Assembly (NCBI GenBank): GCA_030789695.1
Contig: CM061130.1
Coordinates: 14,251,860 to 14,315,859 of the forward strand
Source of the DNA: Scilla litardierei
Taxonomy: Eukaryota > Streptophyta > Magnoliopsida > Asparagales > Asparagaceae
DNA length: 64,000 bases
Reading direction: 5' to 3'
Positions within the stretch are counted from its first letter, which is position 1; each line of letters begins with the position of its first letter. Below are positions 11,299-23,430 of this stretch, piece by piece. Both the position numbers and the translations under genes were made by a program. The notes under the pieces are model-generated. The model worked only from the letters and a program-made list of their open reading frames with translations, was not told the origin of the DNA and did no database searches.

Positions 11299-11487
11299 AA
11301 AACACACACACACACCCCCCCCCCCCCAAAAAAAAAACACCCACCGCACATGCACACAATGATATAGGCGTGTCTATGGATGTATACACAAATGTATACA
11401 AACATGCACACAATGACATGACTGCACTCCAATATGTTCATCATGCAAACACTCAGTCTGTCAGACCTGAATATTCCATCAAACAAC
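11186..11487. repeat. Duplicated ~75-bp flank around poly-C/poly-A/(CA)n block
   Basis: The segment with 'aatatgttcatcatgcaaac' and 'tcagtctgtcagacctgaat' appears at 11186-11260 and again at 11411-11487. Between the copies lie C29 (11260-11288), A14, (CA)n, C13, A10 and a (TG/TA)-like tract. Very long C runs are rare in plant DNA and are error-prone in sequencing, so exact lengths are doubtful. Confidence 0.75.
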
Positions 11488-12422
11488 CACTGCATATTCT
11501 TAAGATTTCCAGTCTATGACATTTAATCCAACTGAAGTTGGCTTGCACAGGTTTTTGAGTGGTTAGATCAAGCTCAAGTATTTGGGTACTCCATTTGTGC
11601 TCCTCAAGTCGTAGGTCTTAGCAACTTTATTAAAACAGACAGATTTATATTGGTCATGCATATGCAAAAAAACTCTGAATGATTTACCTATATATTTTTT
11701 CATAGTGAAATGGGAATGTCCTTTCTGGATTGTTATTGGGATGGTTTTTTGCGGGAATAACCACCTTTATTGGGATTGTTATTGGGATTGTTAGTGAAAA
11801 GGAGATTCCCCAAAAAACCACCCTCTTTGGAATAACCCCCCACCCCCCCAAAAGAAAAATGGGGATGCCTAAGAATCATCGCATCCCAATGGATTGTTCA
11901 CAATATCCATTGTGAACCATGCCAAAAAAATTCTTGAGTGTGTAAACTTGAGCAATTTATTAGGTCCCTCCATCACCCTTAAGGAACACCTCACACTCGC
12001 ATACGCACATACAGACACAGCAAGTGAATGGGTGTGTGCGCGCGCTAAATATGTATGAGAATAATAGATATATACTATCAACGCAAAAAATTTCATGCGC
12101 TAGTGCCACAAAATCATGCAATGTATTGATGTATTTTTCAATTTTTGATTATTTAGGAGAGATCACACACATAATAAACCCCTAACACATCAAAAATCAA
12201 GTGAACCCAAGCATATTCGAGCCTAAAACATGTCATTACAAAAAAGTTCCATTATCAAAAAAACCTTAAAATTTGTAACAATCCGATCGAAGCTCAAATA
12301 GGTTTGAGTTCACTAGATTTTTGTGTGTTTAATTTTCAGCATGCATGGATCACTCCCAGATAATCAAAAATTAAAAATCAATAACCGCGCATATTTGTGC
12401 TGCAGTGCAGGAAACTTTTTTG

Positions 12423-13063
12423 CACTACTATACTATAATATACTATCTATTATACATTTAACAATGTTTTTTGAATTCTAGTGCTGACTAGGACAAGATA
12501 AAGAGTGTCTGAGATTTAATCTTGGTAAATCAATGATTGAGATTGGATTTTGTGAAAATTTTAGTGGGAAAACTTAAATTTTGTGGAAAAAGTGTCTTGC
12601 GAACCAAAACTTTGAAATTAGAAGTGTCTTGGGAAATATTGTAGAGATTAAATTGGGTAAAAGTGCCTTGAAAACCTAAACTTTGAAATTAGAATTGCCT
12701 TGAGAAAGATTGTGGAGATTAAATTAAGGGGGAAAAGTGCATTGTGAACCTAAACTTTGAAATTAAAAGTGCCGAAGGTGCCCGCACAATTTTTTTACCC
12801 TAACTTGTTGTTCCGCGCCTAAGGCACGGACACCAAATTTGTTGTTCGACGTCGAATTTGTTGTTCCGCGTCTAAGTCGCACGCGCCGAATTTGTTGTTT
12901 CGCGCCGAAAACGCCCACGCCGAAGGTGCCTGTACCGCTAAATATTGTTACACTAATTTATTCTTCTGTTAAATTTTGGCTGTGGAAATAATTTTTCGGG
13001 GAACAAAGATTTCGTGGGGGAAATCTTAAATAAACCGTGCCCACAGGCACGGGTTATGACTAG
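12423..13063 (+). mobile_element. Small non-autonomous Helitron (3' end clear, 5' end approximate)
   Basis: The 3' terminus has a GC-rich hairpin (CCGTGCC/GGCACGG, 13035-13052) followed after a few bases by CTAG at 13060-13063 and then T, the standard Helitron end. The preceding 'atcttaaataaacc' is shared with the larger Helitron ending at 23722, so they are one family. A 5' end near 12423 (ctactatactataata) is a guess because a clean TC start is not visible. Inside are three ~70-bp tandem units (12580-12780) and a short array of 'aatttgttgttccgcg' phrases (12800-12920). No protein is encoded. Confidence 0.65.
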
Positions 13064-13078
13064 TGTATATATATATAT

Positions 13079-13464
13079 GAGAATAATGAGTATCATATGC
13101 CAAATGAGGTTAACCCTCATATGTGGCCTCCAAAACTCCAACCACCGTTTTTTATAGGATCGGAACCATTCATTTTGATCTTCATATTCTAACCCCAGAA
13201 CACCAAATGTCATGACAGGTGAACCCAATAGGTTTTATCAGTTCATCTACCCATCACAAAAGTTGTATTCATGCAAATAGTTACATTTACAAGATATTGA
13301 TGAACGGGTAAAGCACTTTGGGTTCAATTAACATTTTGGTGTTTTAGGGTTTTAGAATAGAAAAATCAAAATGAACAGTTTTGATCCTCAAAAAATAATG
13401 GAGTAGAGTTTTGGAGGTGTATATGAGCTTTAACCTAATATGACATATGATACCCATTATTCGC
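13079..13464. repeat. Fold-back (hairpin) element, arms about 170-180 bp
   Basis: The left arm starts GAGAATAATGAGTATCATAT and the right arm ends with its near complement (ATATGATACCCATTATTCGC). Complementarity continues inward through the 'ggcctccaaaactcc' / 'gagttttggaggtg' blocks and the 'gtgaacccaat' / 'tgggttcaattaac' blocks to a ~40-base loop near 13255-13292. Almost the whole 385 bp is therefore one imperfect stem. It begins 15 bp after the Helitron end at 13063. It is a MITE-like or fold-back element. Target duplication is unclear because the flanks are AT repeats. Confidence 0.8.
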
Positions 13465-15185
13465 ATATATGTATGCATGCATTACTTTCTCCAAATAATG
13501 AGTTATTTGATTTACAAATGATTACCTAAGGAGTCACTTTAGGAACACATTTTTCATACATGCATGTGTATTTTTGTGTGTATATAAATATATGCATATA
13601 TGCATAGATGTAGTTTATGTACTCGTGTGTGTGCATTATGTAGTTTATGTAATTGTGGGTATGCATTTACATGCACATGTATGAATGTTATATGTGTGTG
13701 TGTGTATCATGTGACATTCGAGCACTTTATCATGTACATAGAATAGGCACAACATCATCTATAAAAAAGGTCACATGAGGCAAAAAGCACACATCCATAT
13801 AACCCTAATTTTCTTATGAATAAAATTGTATCACATCATCGTATATAAGCAAACTTACTCATGACATGTGTCAAGTGATACCTATTTTTAATATGTATAT
13901 AGTTAGAGTAGGATACACTCGATGGGATCAAACATGGGAATCCATCCCAACCAAATTTATGATTAAACAATCTAAATGGAAAATCCATTTCATTCAATGT
14001 GATCTAGCACATTTAAACAACCAATACACAAAAAATCAAATTATTTGGATATGCCTTGCAAATGCATCAAGTAGAAACAAATTAATGATTTTATGGCAAT
14101 TTTGTAACATTGATTTTATCTCAACTTTTGCCTGATAAAACATAAACATAAACATAAACATTGGATGTATGTTTATATGTAATCTAAATATATTATATCA
14201 CATCGAATGGAATGGAATAGATTTTTTGTTTGGGTTGCTTATTTTAAATTGGCTTGGGTGGTTCCATATGTTTTATCCAATTAGGTGGAATCCTAGCTAA
14301 CTCTATTACTGTGTTTGGCAAATGGAATCAGAGTTGGGGTTAGCTTGATTGAAGGGGAGCTGAAGGATAGGTGGGGCTCCTTCTCCTTCCAACTCCAACT
14401 TTGAGCCAATGTTAATGTTGGGTGCTATTCACATAAAATTAATGGGCATCGTTCATATTTACTTTTTCAAAATGACATATTTGCCCTTTAATTTATTTCA
14501 CACTACTCTACCCTCTTTTTGGTCGTTTGGTTAGGGTTAGGGGCTAACCCCAACACACCCATATTTCCAGATGCAACCTATCGTCTATAAGCACATGCGC
14601 GTGCATACATGAACGCATTGAAATATGTCGCCGACATTTATGTATGCATGCATGTATATCAAACTGTCCATATCTTGTTTCCAGTTTACAAATCTTTCTA
14701 TTTATTAAATTTTGGAGTCCCCCCAACAAAAATACAAAAGAAACAAAAGCAGGGGCATCATCAAAATTGCCATAACAAGTAAATGAGTTTAGTTTTACTA
14801 ACAGTAGCCTCAGTAATAGTATCCACATAATGTTGTAGTTAACCAAGATAAATTTTTATTTTGGAACTCCATTTCCAGATGGAGACCTGCCCCCACAAAT
14901 GTAAAAAAGATTTAAAATACAAAAGCAAATTAAAGAATACAGAAGTAAATTCACAAGAGAGATGTCCTGACCTATAATGACCATCTCCCCAAAAGACGCC
15001 TATTGAAAACAAGATAAACAATGGACACAAATAACAAAGTAATAATAACGAATAATCAACAACATACTAGCAAAGCTGAATGAGACAATGAGTTGTGATT
15101 TAAGGCCTTAAAATTTCATTTAAACTTCTGATAGCAAAAACATAAGAGACAAAACAGATAAGGCCTGTGAAAGAGTACTTTGAAC

Positions 15186-15442
15186 CCTGAATCTCATCTG
15201 AATGTTTTCTTTTGTTCTTAGACTTTGAGGTAGCTCCTATACATATTGCAGTCTCATCATGTGCAGATATGTCGTTGTCATGTTTCCTCTTATGACATGA
15301 ATCCTCCCCCAATTCCTTAATTGCAAGAAATTTATCGCATGACACTGTGCGTTGCTTCTCCAGAACTCCAGAATCCTGAATGTAATGTGGATCATCACCA
15401 AGATTTATTGCATCCATCCGTATCGCGTCCTTCTTTCTGACC
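15186..15442 (-). CDS. COIL: Coilin, probable exon 3
   Basis: The minus-strand acceptor tttgtatcag at 15443 is followed by G-GTC-AGA-AAG. The first base completes the codon left open by exon 2 and the next codons read VRKKDAIRMDAINLGDD. In known coilins the residues after the ubiquitin-like N-terminal region are likewise V-K/R-K-K. The rest is hydrophilic with basic clusters (CHKRKHD, SKSKNKRKH) suited to a nuclear protein. The donor chosen is CAGG|gttca at 15186/15185. The 3' boundary is uncertain because the frame stays open for 29 more codons. Confidence 0.65.
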
Positions 15443-15608
15443 CTGATACAAACAATTTTGTCATGTAATTAAATAAAAGTTTGTAATAGCTTCCATTTTT
15501 ATATTGTTTATAATTGGATCGATATATCAGCAACATGATGGAATTTCATAAAAATGGTAATGCAGCAACCTAGAATATCCTAAATTACAAAATATCGGGT
15601 ATAAGATC

Positions 15609-15832
15609 ATATAATTCGTAGGGTCCTATGAGAGGCGCTAAAAGCAGAATATTAATGCAATGCAAGACGAATCAAATAGTTGCAGGTTTAAAGGATTGCA
15701 ATTCGTAGGGTCCTAGAAAGATTATGAGAGGCGCTAAAAGACTTAAAAACAGAATATTAATGCAATATATGGAACTGCAAGACGAATCAAATAGATTCCA
15801 TGTATGTTGCAGGTTTAAAGGATTGCATCTCT
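15609..15832. repeat. Direct duplication with four small gaps in one copy
   Basis: Unit 1 (about 15609-15703) and unit 2 (about 15704-15832) share the same order of phrases: 'attcgtagggtcct', 'gagaggcgctaaaag', 'cagaatattaatgcaa', 'caagacgaatcaaatag', 'ttgcaggtttaaaggattgc'. Unit 1 lacks four separate 8-12-base segments present in unit 2. Confidence 0.8.
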
Positions 15833-15877
15833 GAATAAAACAATTTTTTTCCAAAACTCAAGTTAACAGAATATATA

Positions 15878-16007
15878 TATGTATATATATATAGTAATTT
15901 TTTACCAAAACTCAATAACAGAATCAAGTTAACAGAATGTGTGTGTGTGTGTGTGTGTGTGTGTGTCTATATGTACATGTCTGTGTGTGTGTGTGTACGT
16001 GTGTGTA
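15878..16007. repeat. (TA)n/(GT)n microsatellite, Helitron insertion target
   Basis: Runs of 'tatatg', then (gt)n at about 15937-15966 and 15981-16006. The complementary-looking continuation (ta)n(ca)n resumes at 23723-23748, directly after the Helitron. The Helitron therefore inserted between an A and a T inside a pre-existing dinucleotide tract. Confidence 0.85.
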
Positions 16008-17852
16008 TCTATTCTATAAAATAGGGATGTTATCATGGGTTTTTTGGATAAGAGTTTTTGTATAAGATAAATGGTTAAGAGAAAATGGTTAAGAGAAAAT
16101 GAATAAGAGAATTTGGATATGTGTAATTGGGTATGTTGGTTAATAGGTTTTGTATGAGAAATTGAGAGATGCGAAATTGGATAAGTATTTGAAATCTCAA
16201 AAATTGATGACTAGGCCAGGTTTTATATGTTTGGGGGGAATTTTGTTTGAAAACTCAAAATTGGAAAGCTCAAAAACTTGAAAACTCAAATATTAACTCA
16301 AAATTTTAGGGAGGGAAATAAAACTGGGGGGGAAACAACCCTGGGGGAAAACAAAACGAGGCAAAACAAATTCTCTTTCCCCCCTCACTCCCTCCGCTGA
16401 AAACACAGCAGGAACTTATACGCCAACTCTTCGCCTCCTCCCCTCTGCCGCCTCTGGTGCCCTCTCCATCAACGCACTCGCCTCGCCAGGAGAAGAAACG
16501 GTGGCATGTGGCAGCCATTGATATCGGGGTCATGTCGCTAAGAGGTGAGTTTTGCGTGCAATAATTTGGTTTTTAGCCATTGATATCAGAGTGGCCCGCC
16601 ATTTGCTTTTTTAGTCTATAAAGTTATGGTTTTGTTTTGAATTCTGACGGTTTGATGGTTTCAGTTGACCGAATCAAGAGCCTTTCATTGGGATCCCTCG
16701 CCATGGCCAATCAATTTACTAATAGCGGGTTAACTTTCCTCTTTCTACTTGGATCTAGATCGATTTCATTTTCTGATGTTTCTTTTGCGTGCTGTAAATT
16801 TCTGCTCTCTGAATGCTTTGATGTTTGGATTCCATGTAAATAGATTTTTTTTGACTTTTGACAAAATTCTAAAGGGCCTGGCATAAACTTGGGAATGAAA
16901 TTTTAACATGTTTTTACAAAATTCAGATGCAAATTTGGAACAGATAAAAATATCGGTTGCTTCTGTCTATCAATTATGTTAAGATATAACCATCTGATTG
17001 TACACTACAATTTTTAAAAAACTTAAATACCATGGTGTTTTTGCATCTTCTACTAATTTCTTATTGTTCTTAACATGGGCATGCATGGTTCTTAACATGG
17101 GTATGCATGATTCTGGAGGAGCACTCTCAGAGCACGAGACCTACATTTGGTACTTTCTAGAGATTTAGTTCGGGTGGGTTTCTTTGTTATTCTTGGCACC
17201 ATCCTTTCAAAACTAGGGATCATATGATCATTGTTTATTTCAGACTGCTATTAGTCTTAATTATTTATAGAGTTTGAAGTAATGTATGAAACATTAAACT
17301 TCTCTTAATTTTATTAGTTCTAACTGAAGGAAGTCTTCGACACAGACAACAGACTGCAAGAATTGGGAGATATGTTGTATTACTTCAAGCTTACCACTGT
17401 CGTATTACTGAAATTTTTACTGAACATTTGTTGTGAATTATTACTTCATCGTAACTCATCGTAACTCAACCTGTTCTCGAATCTTGCGATGTATATAACT
17501 AAATTCAGCAATGAATACGAATCGTAACATGAAAATTGATTCATCATTCTCTTGATTTCTGCAATTGAAGTGTTTAATATTTTTATATTTTCATGTTGCT
17601 CAAATCTGGATGCTGAGTGTGCACAAGATTGCTCTATGCTTAAGGGAACTATTATTACTTGATAATACTTCATTTTTTCAAAATACTAACAATTTTGAAA
17701 ATAATAAAACAATATACTGAACTTTATTTTGAAAATTATATTCGATATCCTGCAATGATATCAATGAATTTTGTTATAGCTGTTATGATATAACAAATAT
17801 AATTTTTCAGTTATAACTGCAATGATATCTTCAGGTGATATGACTGCATATT

Positions 17853-18029
17853 TGATATATCCTATCATCTGAACTGAAAAATACACCTTTCATTTTGGAT
17901 TGGGTATGATAACTGATTAGTTCGACATAATGTTATGTTTCTGAATTTCCTATAGTTGATGATAGGATATAACAAATGAAAGGTGTTATAACAAAATGAA
18001 ATGGGTATTTTTCAGTTCAGATGATATCT
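17853..18029. repeat. Short inverted repeat inside the Helitron
   Basis: 'cctatcatctgaactgaaaa' near 17860 is matched in inverse orientation by 'tttttcagttcagatgatat' near 18010. The surrounding 17740-18130 is a mosaic of repeated phrases such as 'gttataactgca', 'gatatc' and 'gtgtatttttc'. Confidence 0.65.
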
Positions 18030-18094
18030 TACTGAAATTTCCTATTGCAGTTATAACTGCAGCCATTTCAGTGTATTTTTCAGGGTATTTTCTG

Positions 18095-18171
18095 GTGTAT
18101 TTTTCTATTGATATCATTGCAGCCATTTCTGGTGTATTTTTCTGTTGAAAATTGACATCTCTATAGCAATG
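18095..18171 (+). repeat. Inverted repeat, left copy (pair at 20516-20592)
   Basis: A 77-bp sequence running from 'gtgtatttttctattgat' to 'ctctatagcaatg' is present in reverse complement at 20516-20592 with very few differences. The pair brackets about 2.3 kb of the Helitron, including the exon-like fragment at 18970. It could mark a terminal-inverted-repeat element nested in the Helitron or an internal rearrangement. Confidence 0.85.
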
Positions 18172-18969
18172 GCTTCCGATGCTTCATCAGTTCCTGCCAA
18201 TGGTTTACATTTCCAAAAAATTGGCATATCTATAGTAATTCCTCAAAGAAGAAAATTATGTTTTACATTTCCAAAAAGGTCAGTCTGAAATTCCTTATTT
18301 GTTCTTTTATTTAAAAAATTATTGCCTCTGGTAGATTGATAGTTGCGGTTGTTGGTTTCAGATCAATATCTTGGATTACATCGTATATGTAAAAAAGTTG
18401 TATTTTAAAAAAAAAAATTGGTTTGTCAAAAATGATACTGATTTTTCTACAATTGCAACTTGAATTTCTGATATTAAGGTTGCCAATTGGAGAGAAGTTG
18501 TCTTTTTTTGAATAAAAAGGGCAAATCAAGCATACTAAAATTAGCTCCATTGTTTTAGAAATGTTTGAGGGTTTGAGGGAACTTGATTACCACTTCCAGT
18601 AAACATTGTTAAATATGCGGGATTTGTTAGTCCGATGGAGTGCAAGAAGAGATAGAAATGGACAATGTGTTAAACAAAATTGATTTCTATAGTTTGGTTG
18701 CTGAATGAAGTGAGCTACAGTTTCCACAGAAAACTGAAAACAAGAGGTTTTCTTTTATCTGCAGAGAGAATGAAAGGGAAAAACTTCAAGAATTCCGTTG
18801 ATATCTAACTAAGATCCTCATTGATGGGTCCTGAAATTTGGTCTATCATATAGCTTAGTGTTGTTATCCGCATTAACTGAAATATTTGTTCAACGATGTG
18901 ATTTAAGATTTTGCCTTGGGATCTTTTGTCAAATCTTTATTTATAAAATTTTTATAATACTCCTATCAG

Positions 18970-19050
18970 GAAGCATTGGGGAAGCATGGTTCGAGACACT
19001 TGCAACGGAAGAGTCAGACTGTGATGATGATTTCCATAGCGTTCGGGAAG
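18970..19050 (+). pseudogene. Captured exon of a DUF1336/EDR2-like plant protein
   Basis: An 81-base segment is bounded by an acceptor (tcctatcag) and a donor (GAAG|gtaatt). It encodes SIGEAWFETLATEESDCDDD followed by FHSVREG. The pattern W-[FH]-[DE]-T/S followed by ESDCDDDF-xSV is characteristic of the N-terminal part of plant proteins carrying a C-terminal EDR2/DUF1336 domain. The DUF1336 domain itself was not seen in the Helitron, so this is a partial capture. The frame is intact in this exon, which suggests a fairly young capture. Confidence 0.55.
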
Positions 19051-20515
19051 GTAATTGTAGCAGCATAATCGTTCCTTTGGCTTTTGTAAATAGATTATAG
19101 GAATGTTTTCATCAAAATGATACAGGCTTCTTATATTTTGTATGCTCTTTTTTCTGATATGAAAACATTGGCAGATACATTCACTTTACATGCGTTTGAT
19201 TGTGATTCCTCCATGCCCAGTGCTTCTAATATTGTGTATGCTCTTTTTTTCTTTTTGTTTTTCTTTTGCTTGCGTGTACTATGCATGTCAATTTTCAACA
19301 GAAGCTTTCAATTATCTTAAGAATGCTGCGTTGAGGATCCTACTATTGACAGAGATGGGGGCAATCTTCGTCTACTGCCTTGCAAAAAGAAATGCCTTTA
19401 ACTGAAATACTGCACAAATCAGTTTTAGTCATCACATGGTTATGCCAAACAATCTTAAACCGTTCAGGATTAGTTTTTGAAAAAGTTTATGACTTCATTG
19501 ATTATTTTATTGCGAATTCTCCTAAAGCGCTTAGTTTCCATTTGTTGTTGTACTCATTACCTGGAGGTCGCATGTAGTAAATATGATGCACAGCATGACC
19601 TTTTTCTTTAAAATGGACTACCAGGTTCTCTATAGTGCAGTGGAGAAAACCGAGATTTTAACATTGAATTAATATCCATGTCATACCTTTATTGATCTCC
19701 ATACTTCTAACAATGTGTCATTTTGAAGCCAAGGATCTGGCAAAGAAGTGAAGCTATAACCACTTCCGACTTCATTTTTTTACTTTCTGACAAATATTGG
19801 CGCATCAATTCTTAATCACTTGATCTTTTGGTGAAGGAGCTAAAGGTTTAGTTAGCCGAAAGCCTGACTTCTTGCAATCTTATTTGTTCAACCATCTTGA
19901 CAAAAGTTCATTCTTTGTGAGGAATTTCCATGGAAGTTATAGCTGGACACCATAATCAGATCATGCAACTTATTGAATTATCAAGAGCACCAGATTCTCT
20001 CTATTTTATATGCAACCTGAGACTAACAAATTTGTTAACTCCCTATGAAATGTTGCTGTAGTAAGATTTCATGTTGTTTATGATAGTGTTTGGTAGGTTG
20101 TAAGCTCGTGATCAAGAAAGTAAAGAATGATGTATCTGATAAAGTATTGGATTCGGCTGTTTCATATCGGTTTTTTTTAAATGATCTGAAACATATTATA
20201 TAGATTTGGTTTGGCTGATATCTGTCAGCATTGACCATGTTTTAGCTCATATCAGCCATATATTGTGGCACTATGGGCTGTGGTTCAGCATGCATTATCT
20301 ATGTTTTGGTATATGTACAAATCCAATACATACTGTTTTGGCTATGTTAAGCTTTTAGCTCAAAGTGAAGCGAATCATACGGAGACTTGAAATAGAATTA
20401 AATAAAGGTTGATAGCAGAACTCCTTTTTCATAATTTGTTGTTTTAGAAATTGTTTGAATGCCCCAACAAGTAACACAAATTGAACTAACACGAACAGAT
20501 TGTCTTGCTTAATAG

Positions 20516-20592
20516 CATTGCTATAGAGATGTCAATTTTCAACAGAAAAATACACCTGAAATGGCTGCAATGATATCAATAGAAAAATACAC
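20516..20592 (-). repeat. Inverted repeat, right copy (pair at 18095-18171)
   Basis: Reverse complement of 18095-18171. It begins cattgctatagagatgtc and ends agaaaaatacac. Sequence outside the 77 bp does not match between the copies. Confidence 0.85.
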
Positions 20593-23339
20593 TGTTGTAG
20601 ACCACATGTCAGGTAGCTGTTTTGTAAAAGTTGAGGTGATGAGATGACCTTTATGTGCATCCAGTATGCCAAGAAGAAAAAGTACCTTTCGTTTTATTGG
20701 GATATTTTGTTTTAAATCCAACAGACAAAATAGAGAATGGGATTGGCATTCAAAATATAAAGTTTTCAAATCAAAAATCAAACAATTCTGGGTGTTTGTC
20801 CTATAGGATTAATATCCTCTACTTTTCAAATCCCTTCTGACATCCTCTCAAATGATGCCTGCAAGATGATTTGGACCTAGCTATGCCTTATCATTGCATC
20901 TTGCAAAGAAACTGGAAATTTCCATCATTGTGTTGAATCAAGTCTGAATAAATACAGCAGCTTGACTAATGTAGTTGCAAAATGAATGTGATTACATCAA
21001 AGGTCAAGCTTATGTTAAAAAGTGACATGTGTAGACAAAGTATTCATGCCAAATTGTGACATCAAGTACTATGATTAACATTTTAAACGATGTTTAACAG
21101 AAACACACGTCATCTTGGATATATTTCTGTTTGAAACAAGGAAATAAGTTAAAAGATGGTAAATTTCTTGGAAATCCTCACCTTGAACTTGAGAGAAGGG
21201 GATTCTGGTGTTTCTCTTGCTATATTGGTAGTAGAGTTCAGGGTTTAGGCCTAAGATTTGTTAGGAGTTCCTTGAGAAGAGATTCTCAGTTCTTAGGGTT
21301 AGATAGAATTAGATGTTCTTAATGACTTTCATTTCTTCTTCTGTTGAATTTGATCAACGTCATCTATATTTCCCCCTAAACGGCCCATCGCAGCTGAATG
21401 TGTGGAATCTAAGAGGCGGATTAATTGCTCCTGCCAAGAAGTAATTTACATATAATTTCTTATTCTCGATTGTTTTAAATTGGATGTAGTTGTCTTTTGT
21501 TGCAAATATTTCATCTAAAATTAGTTATATGGCTACTTATACTTGGGATTTTTGTGTACAGAAATATTGAGGGGCTAGGAGTTGGTGGGTTGCATGGTTC
21601 AAAGCTCTCCAATCTCTCATTATTCCGAGAGAATTGTAATCATTCTTAAGTTTCCTTTGTTGTTGATATTTTTCAAACATTATTTATGATTTTTTACTTG
21701 ATATTAATAAAATTGTATTAACCATATTGCTGGTTCACAATGATATTGGTGATAACATTCCTAATAGTTTGCTGCCAAATGCTACCTACATGTGTGGGTT
21801 TTTGTTATTATGTTCAATTCCTTCAACCAGTTTCTATTTCCTATGCGACTAAAATGGTATTGATGTTTATGTATTTGCAAAATTTTAGCTAGCAATAATT
21901 ACATCAACAGCATTACATACCCATTATCTTCTACGAAAGCTCTCAGTCTTTTGTAACTCTCTCAATCTACCAATTGTTACAGTACTTCAATCCAAATGTC
22001 AACCTTACGCATTTTCATTGTGTGCAGGAATGCATCATGCTATTAGGTCATATTGGAAATGTCTTTATCGATATGCAAAAGGCTTGAATAGATGTAAGAT
22101 TTTTTTCCTATTACTTTGACATTCTAATTGTTTACTGTGTTGTTTATATGAGGTGGTATTGGGGTCTTTACTAATTTATTTTACAAATGTTTCTTTTGCT
22201 CTTTTACTTGATCTGAAGTGGTTTCAGGTAGCAATATTGTGTGTTGTGTGACAAGGTGGGATGATGTTGCTGATCAAGCTGTTTTAAAGTGATTTTTTCT
22301 CTTCAGATACATATGCCAATGATCCATAGTGGATGGTGATGTAAAATAAAAATACAAGTGTTGTTATTGAAGAATTTGTATTGTATTTGAAAATTTTGCC
22401 ATGTAAGTAGAATGTTGCATTGTAAGAAGAAATGAATGAATGCAATTGAACTTTGTCAACAATTCAGTTGAAATTCTATATAAATTTTTCTTCTTCTGAT
22501 ATTGAGTTTCTTTCAACTCCAGTTGGTAATGTAGTAGCTACTTAAAAATACCAACATTAATCATGTTTCTTTTTTCCTTTTAATTTTCCCAAGTAAAAGA
22601 AACTAAATCTTTATGTGCATTGCATTCAGAATTACCAAACAAATTAGAAAAATTAGCTTTTTGTACTATTTGTTATAGATATGTGAAAACATACAATTAT
22701 TTAAGCCATGAGGATTAGCTATTTGAAAACAGCCAAAAAGAGGGACACATACTTCATTTCACAAAAACTTGAAATTTCACAAAAACTGATTTATTAACTG
22801 CATTACTCACATATGTGTGCGATTCTATCCTTCCTTTAATGTATGGAGCTTGCACAATCCAAGATGTTTTCCCATTTGTTATATCTCTAAGCACATGCCT
22901 TAGGTAACAGACATTTAAAGAGTTTAGATACAAATATACATAGATAGAGAACAATGTAAGTACATAAGAAGGTATGTGACCACCCATTAGGACTTATCAA
23001 AATTCACGAAATGAGATAAGCAAATTTCCAAGGGGGATTGCCATGAGTACTTTGTTGGGGGTGATTTTGGGCCCGAAATCTCTCTCTTGAAATCTCTTCC
23101 CAAAAATTTTGGGTGAAATTAAATCTGAAGTGAACTAAATTGTTAAGGAGACTTAATTTTGTGTTGAACTAAATTCTTTGGGGGAAACTAACTTTTGGGA
23201 ACTAAATAAAAATGTGAGGAACTGAATTCCTTGATGTGAACAAAATTATTTTTTGGAACTAAATAACTTTTGATCAAACTAAATAATAATTATTGCACCG
23301 TAATTAAAATTAGGTGATCCAAGATTTTGAGGGAGGGAA

Positions 23340-23430
23340 TACTTTGAATGAAGTGTGCCTTTAGAGCACGTGTTAAGTCGGGAGGGAATACTTTAAATGG
23401 TGTGTGCCCTTAGAGCACGTGTTAAGTCGG
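23340..23430. repeat. Two upstream Helitron 3'-end-like modules
   Basis: 'aatacttt(g/a)aatg...gtgtgcc(c/t)ttagagcacgtgttaagtcggg' occurs twice in tandem (about 23340-23386 and 23389-23430). It parallels the true terminus 'aatatcttaaataaaccatg...gggcacgg' at 23677-23722, but each lacks the final CTAG. They look like decayed copies of the terminator module. Confidence 0.6.

Larger units (their letters stand above)
10182..15185 (-). other. Coilin intron 3 (about 5 kb), repeat-filled
   Basis: The proposed intron holds a tandem duplication (10981-11118), a homopolymer-rich block flanked by a duplication (11186-11487), a Helitron end (to 13063), a fold-back element (13079-13464) and a possible small MITE near 14330-14553. 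Elsewhere it is AT-rich with (TG)n and (AT)n tracts. I see no further coding exon, although a short one could be hidden. Confidence 0.45.

Noticed and set aside
11137..11495. Minus-strand Gly/Phe-rich ORFs
   Set aside because: Produced by the poly-C/poly-A block.
14330..14553. Possible MITE with gttggggttagc inverted words and 'tgtttggcaaatgg'
   Set aside because: Only about 12 bases of inverted match and no target duplication; too weak to list as an element.
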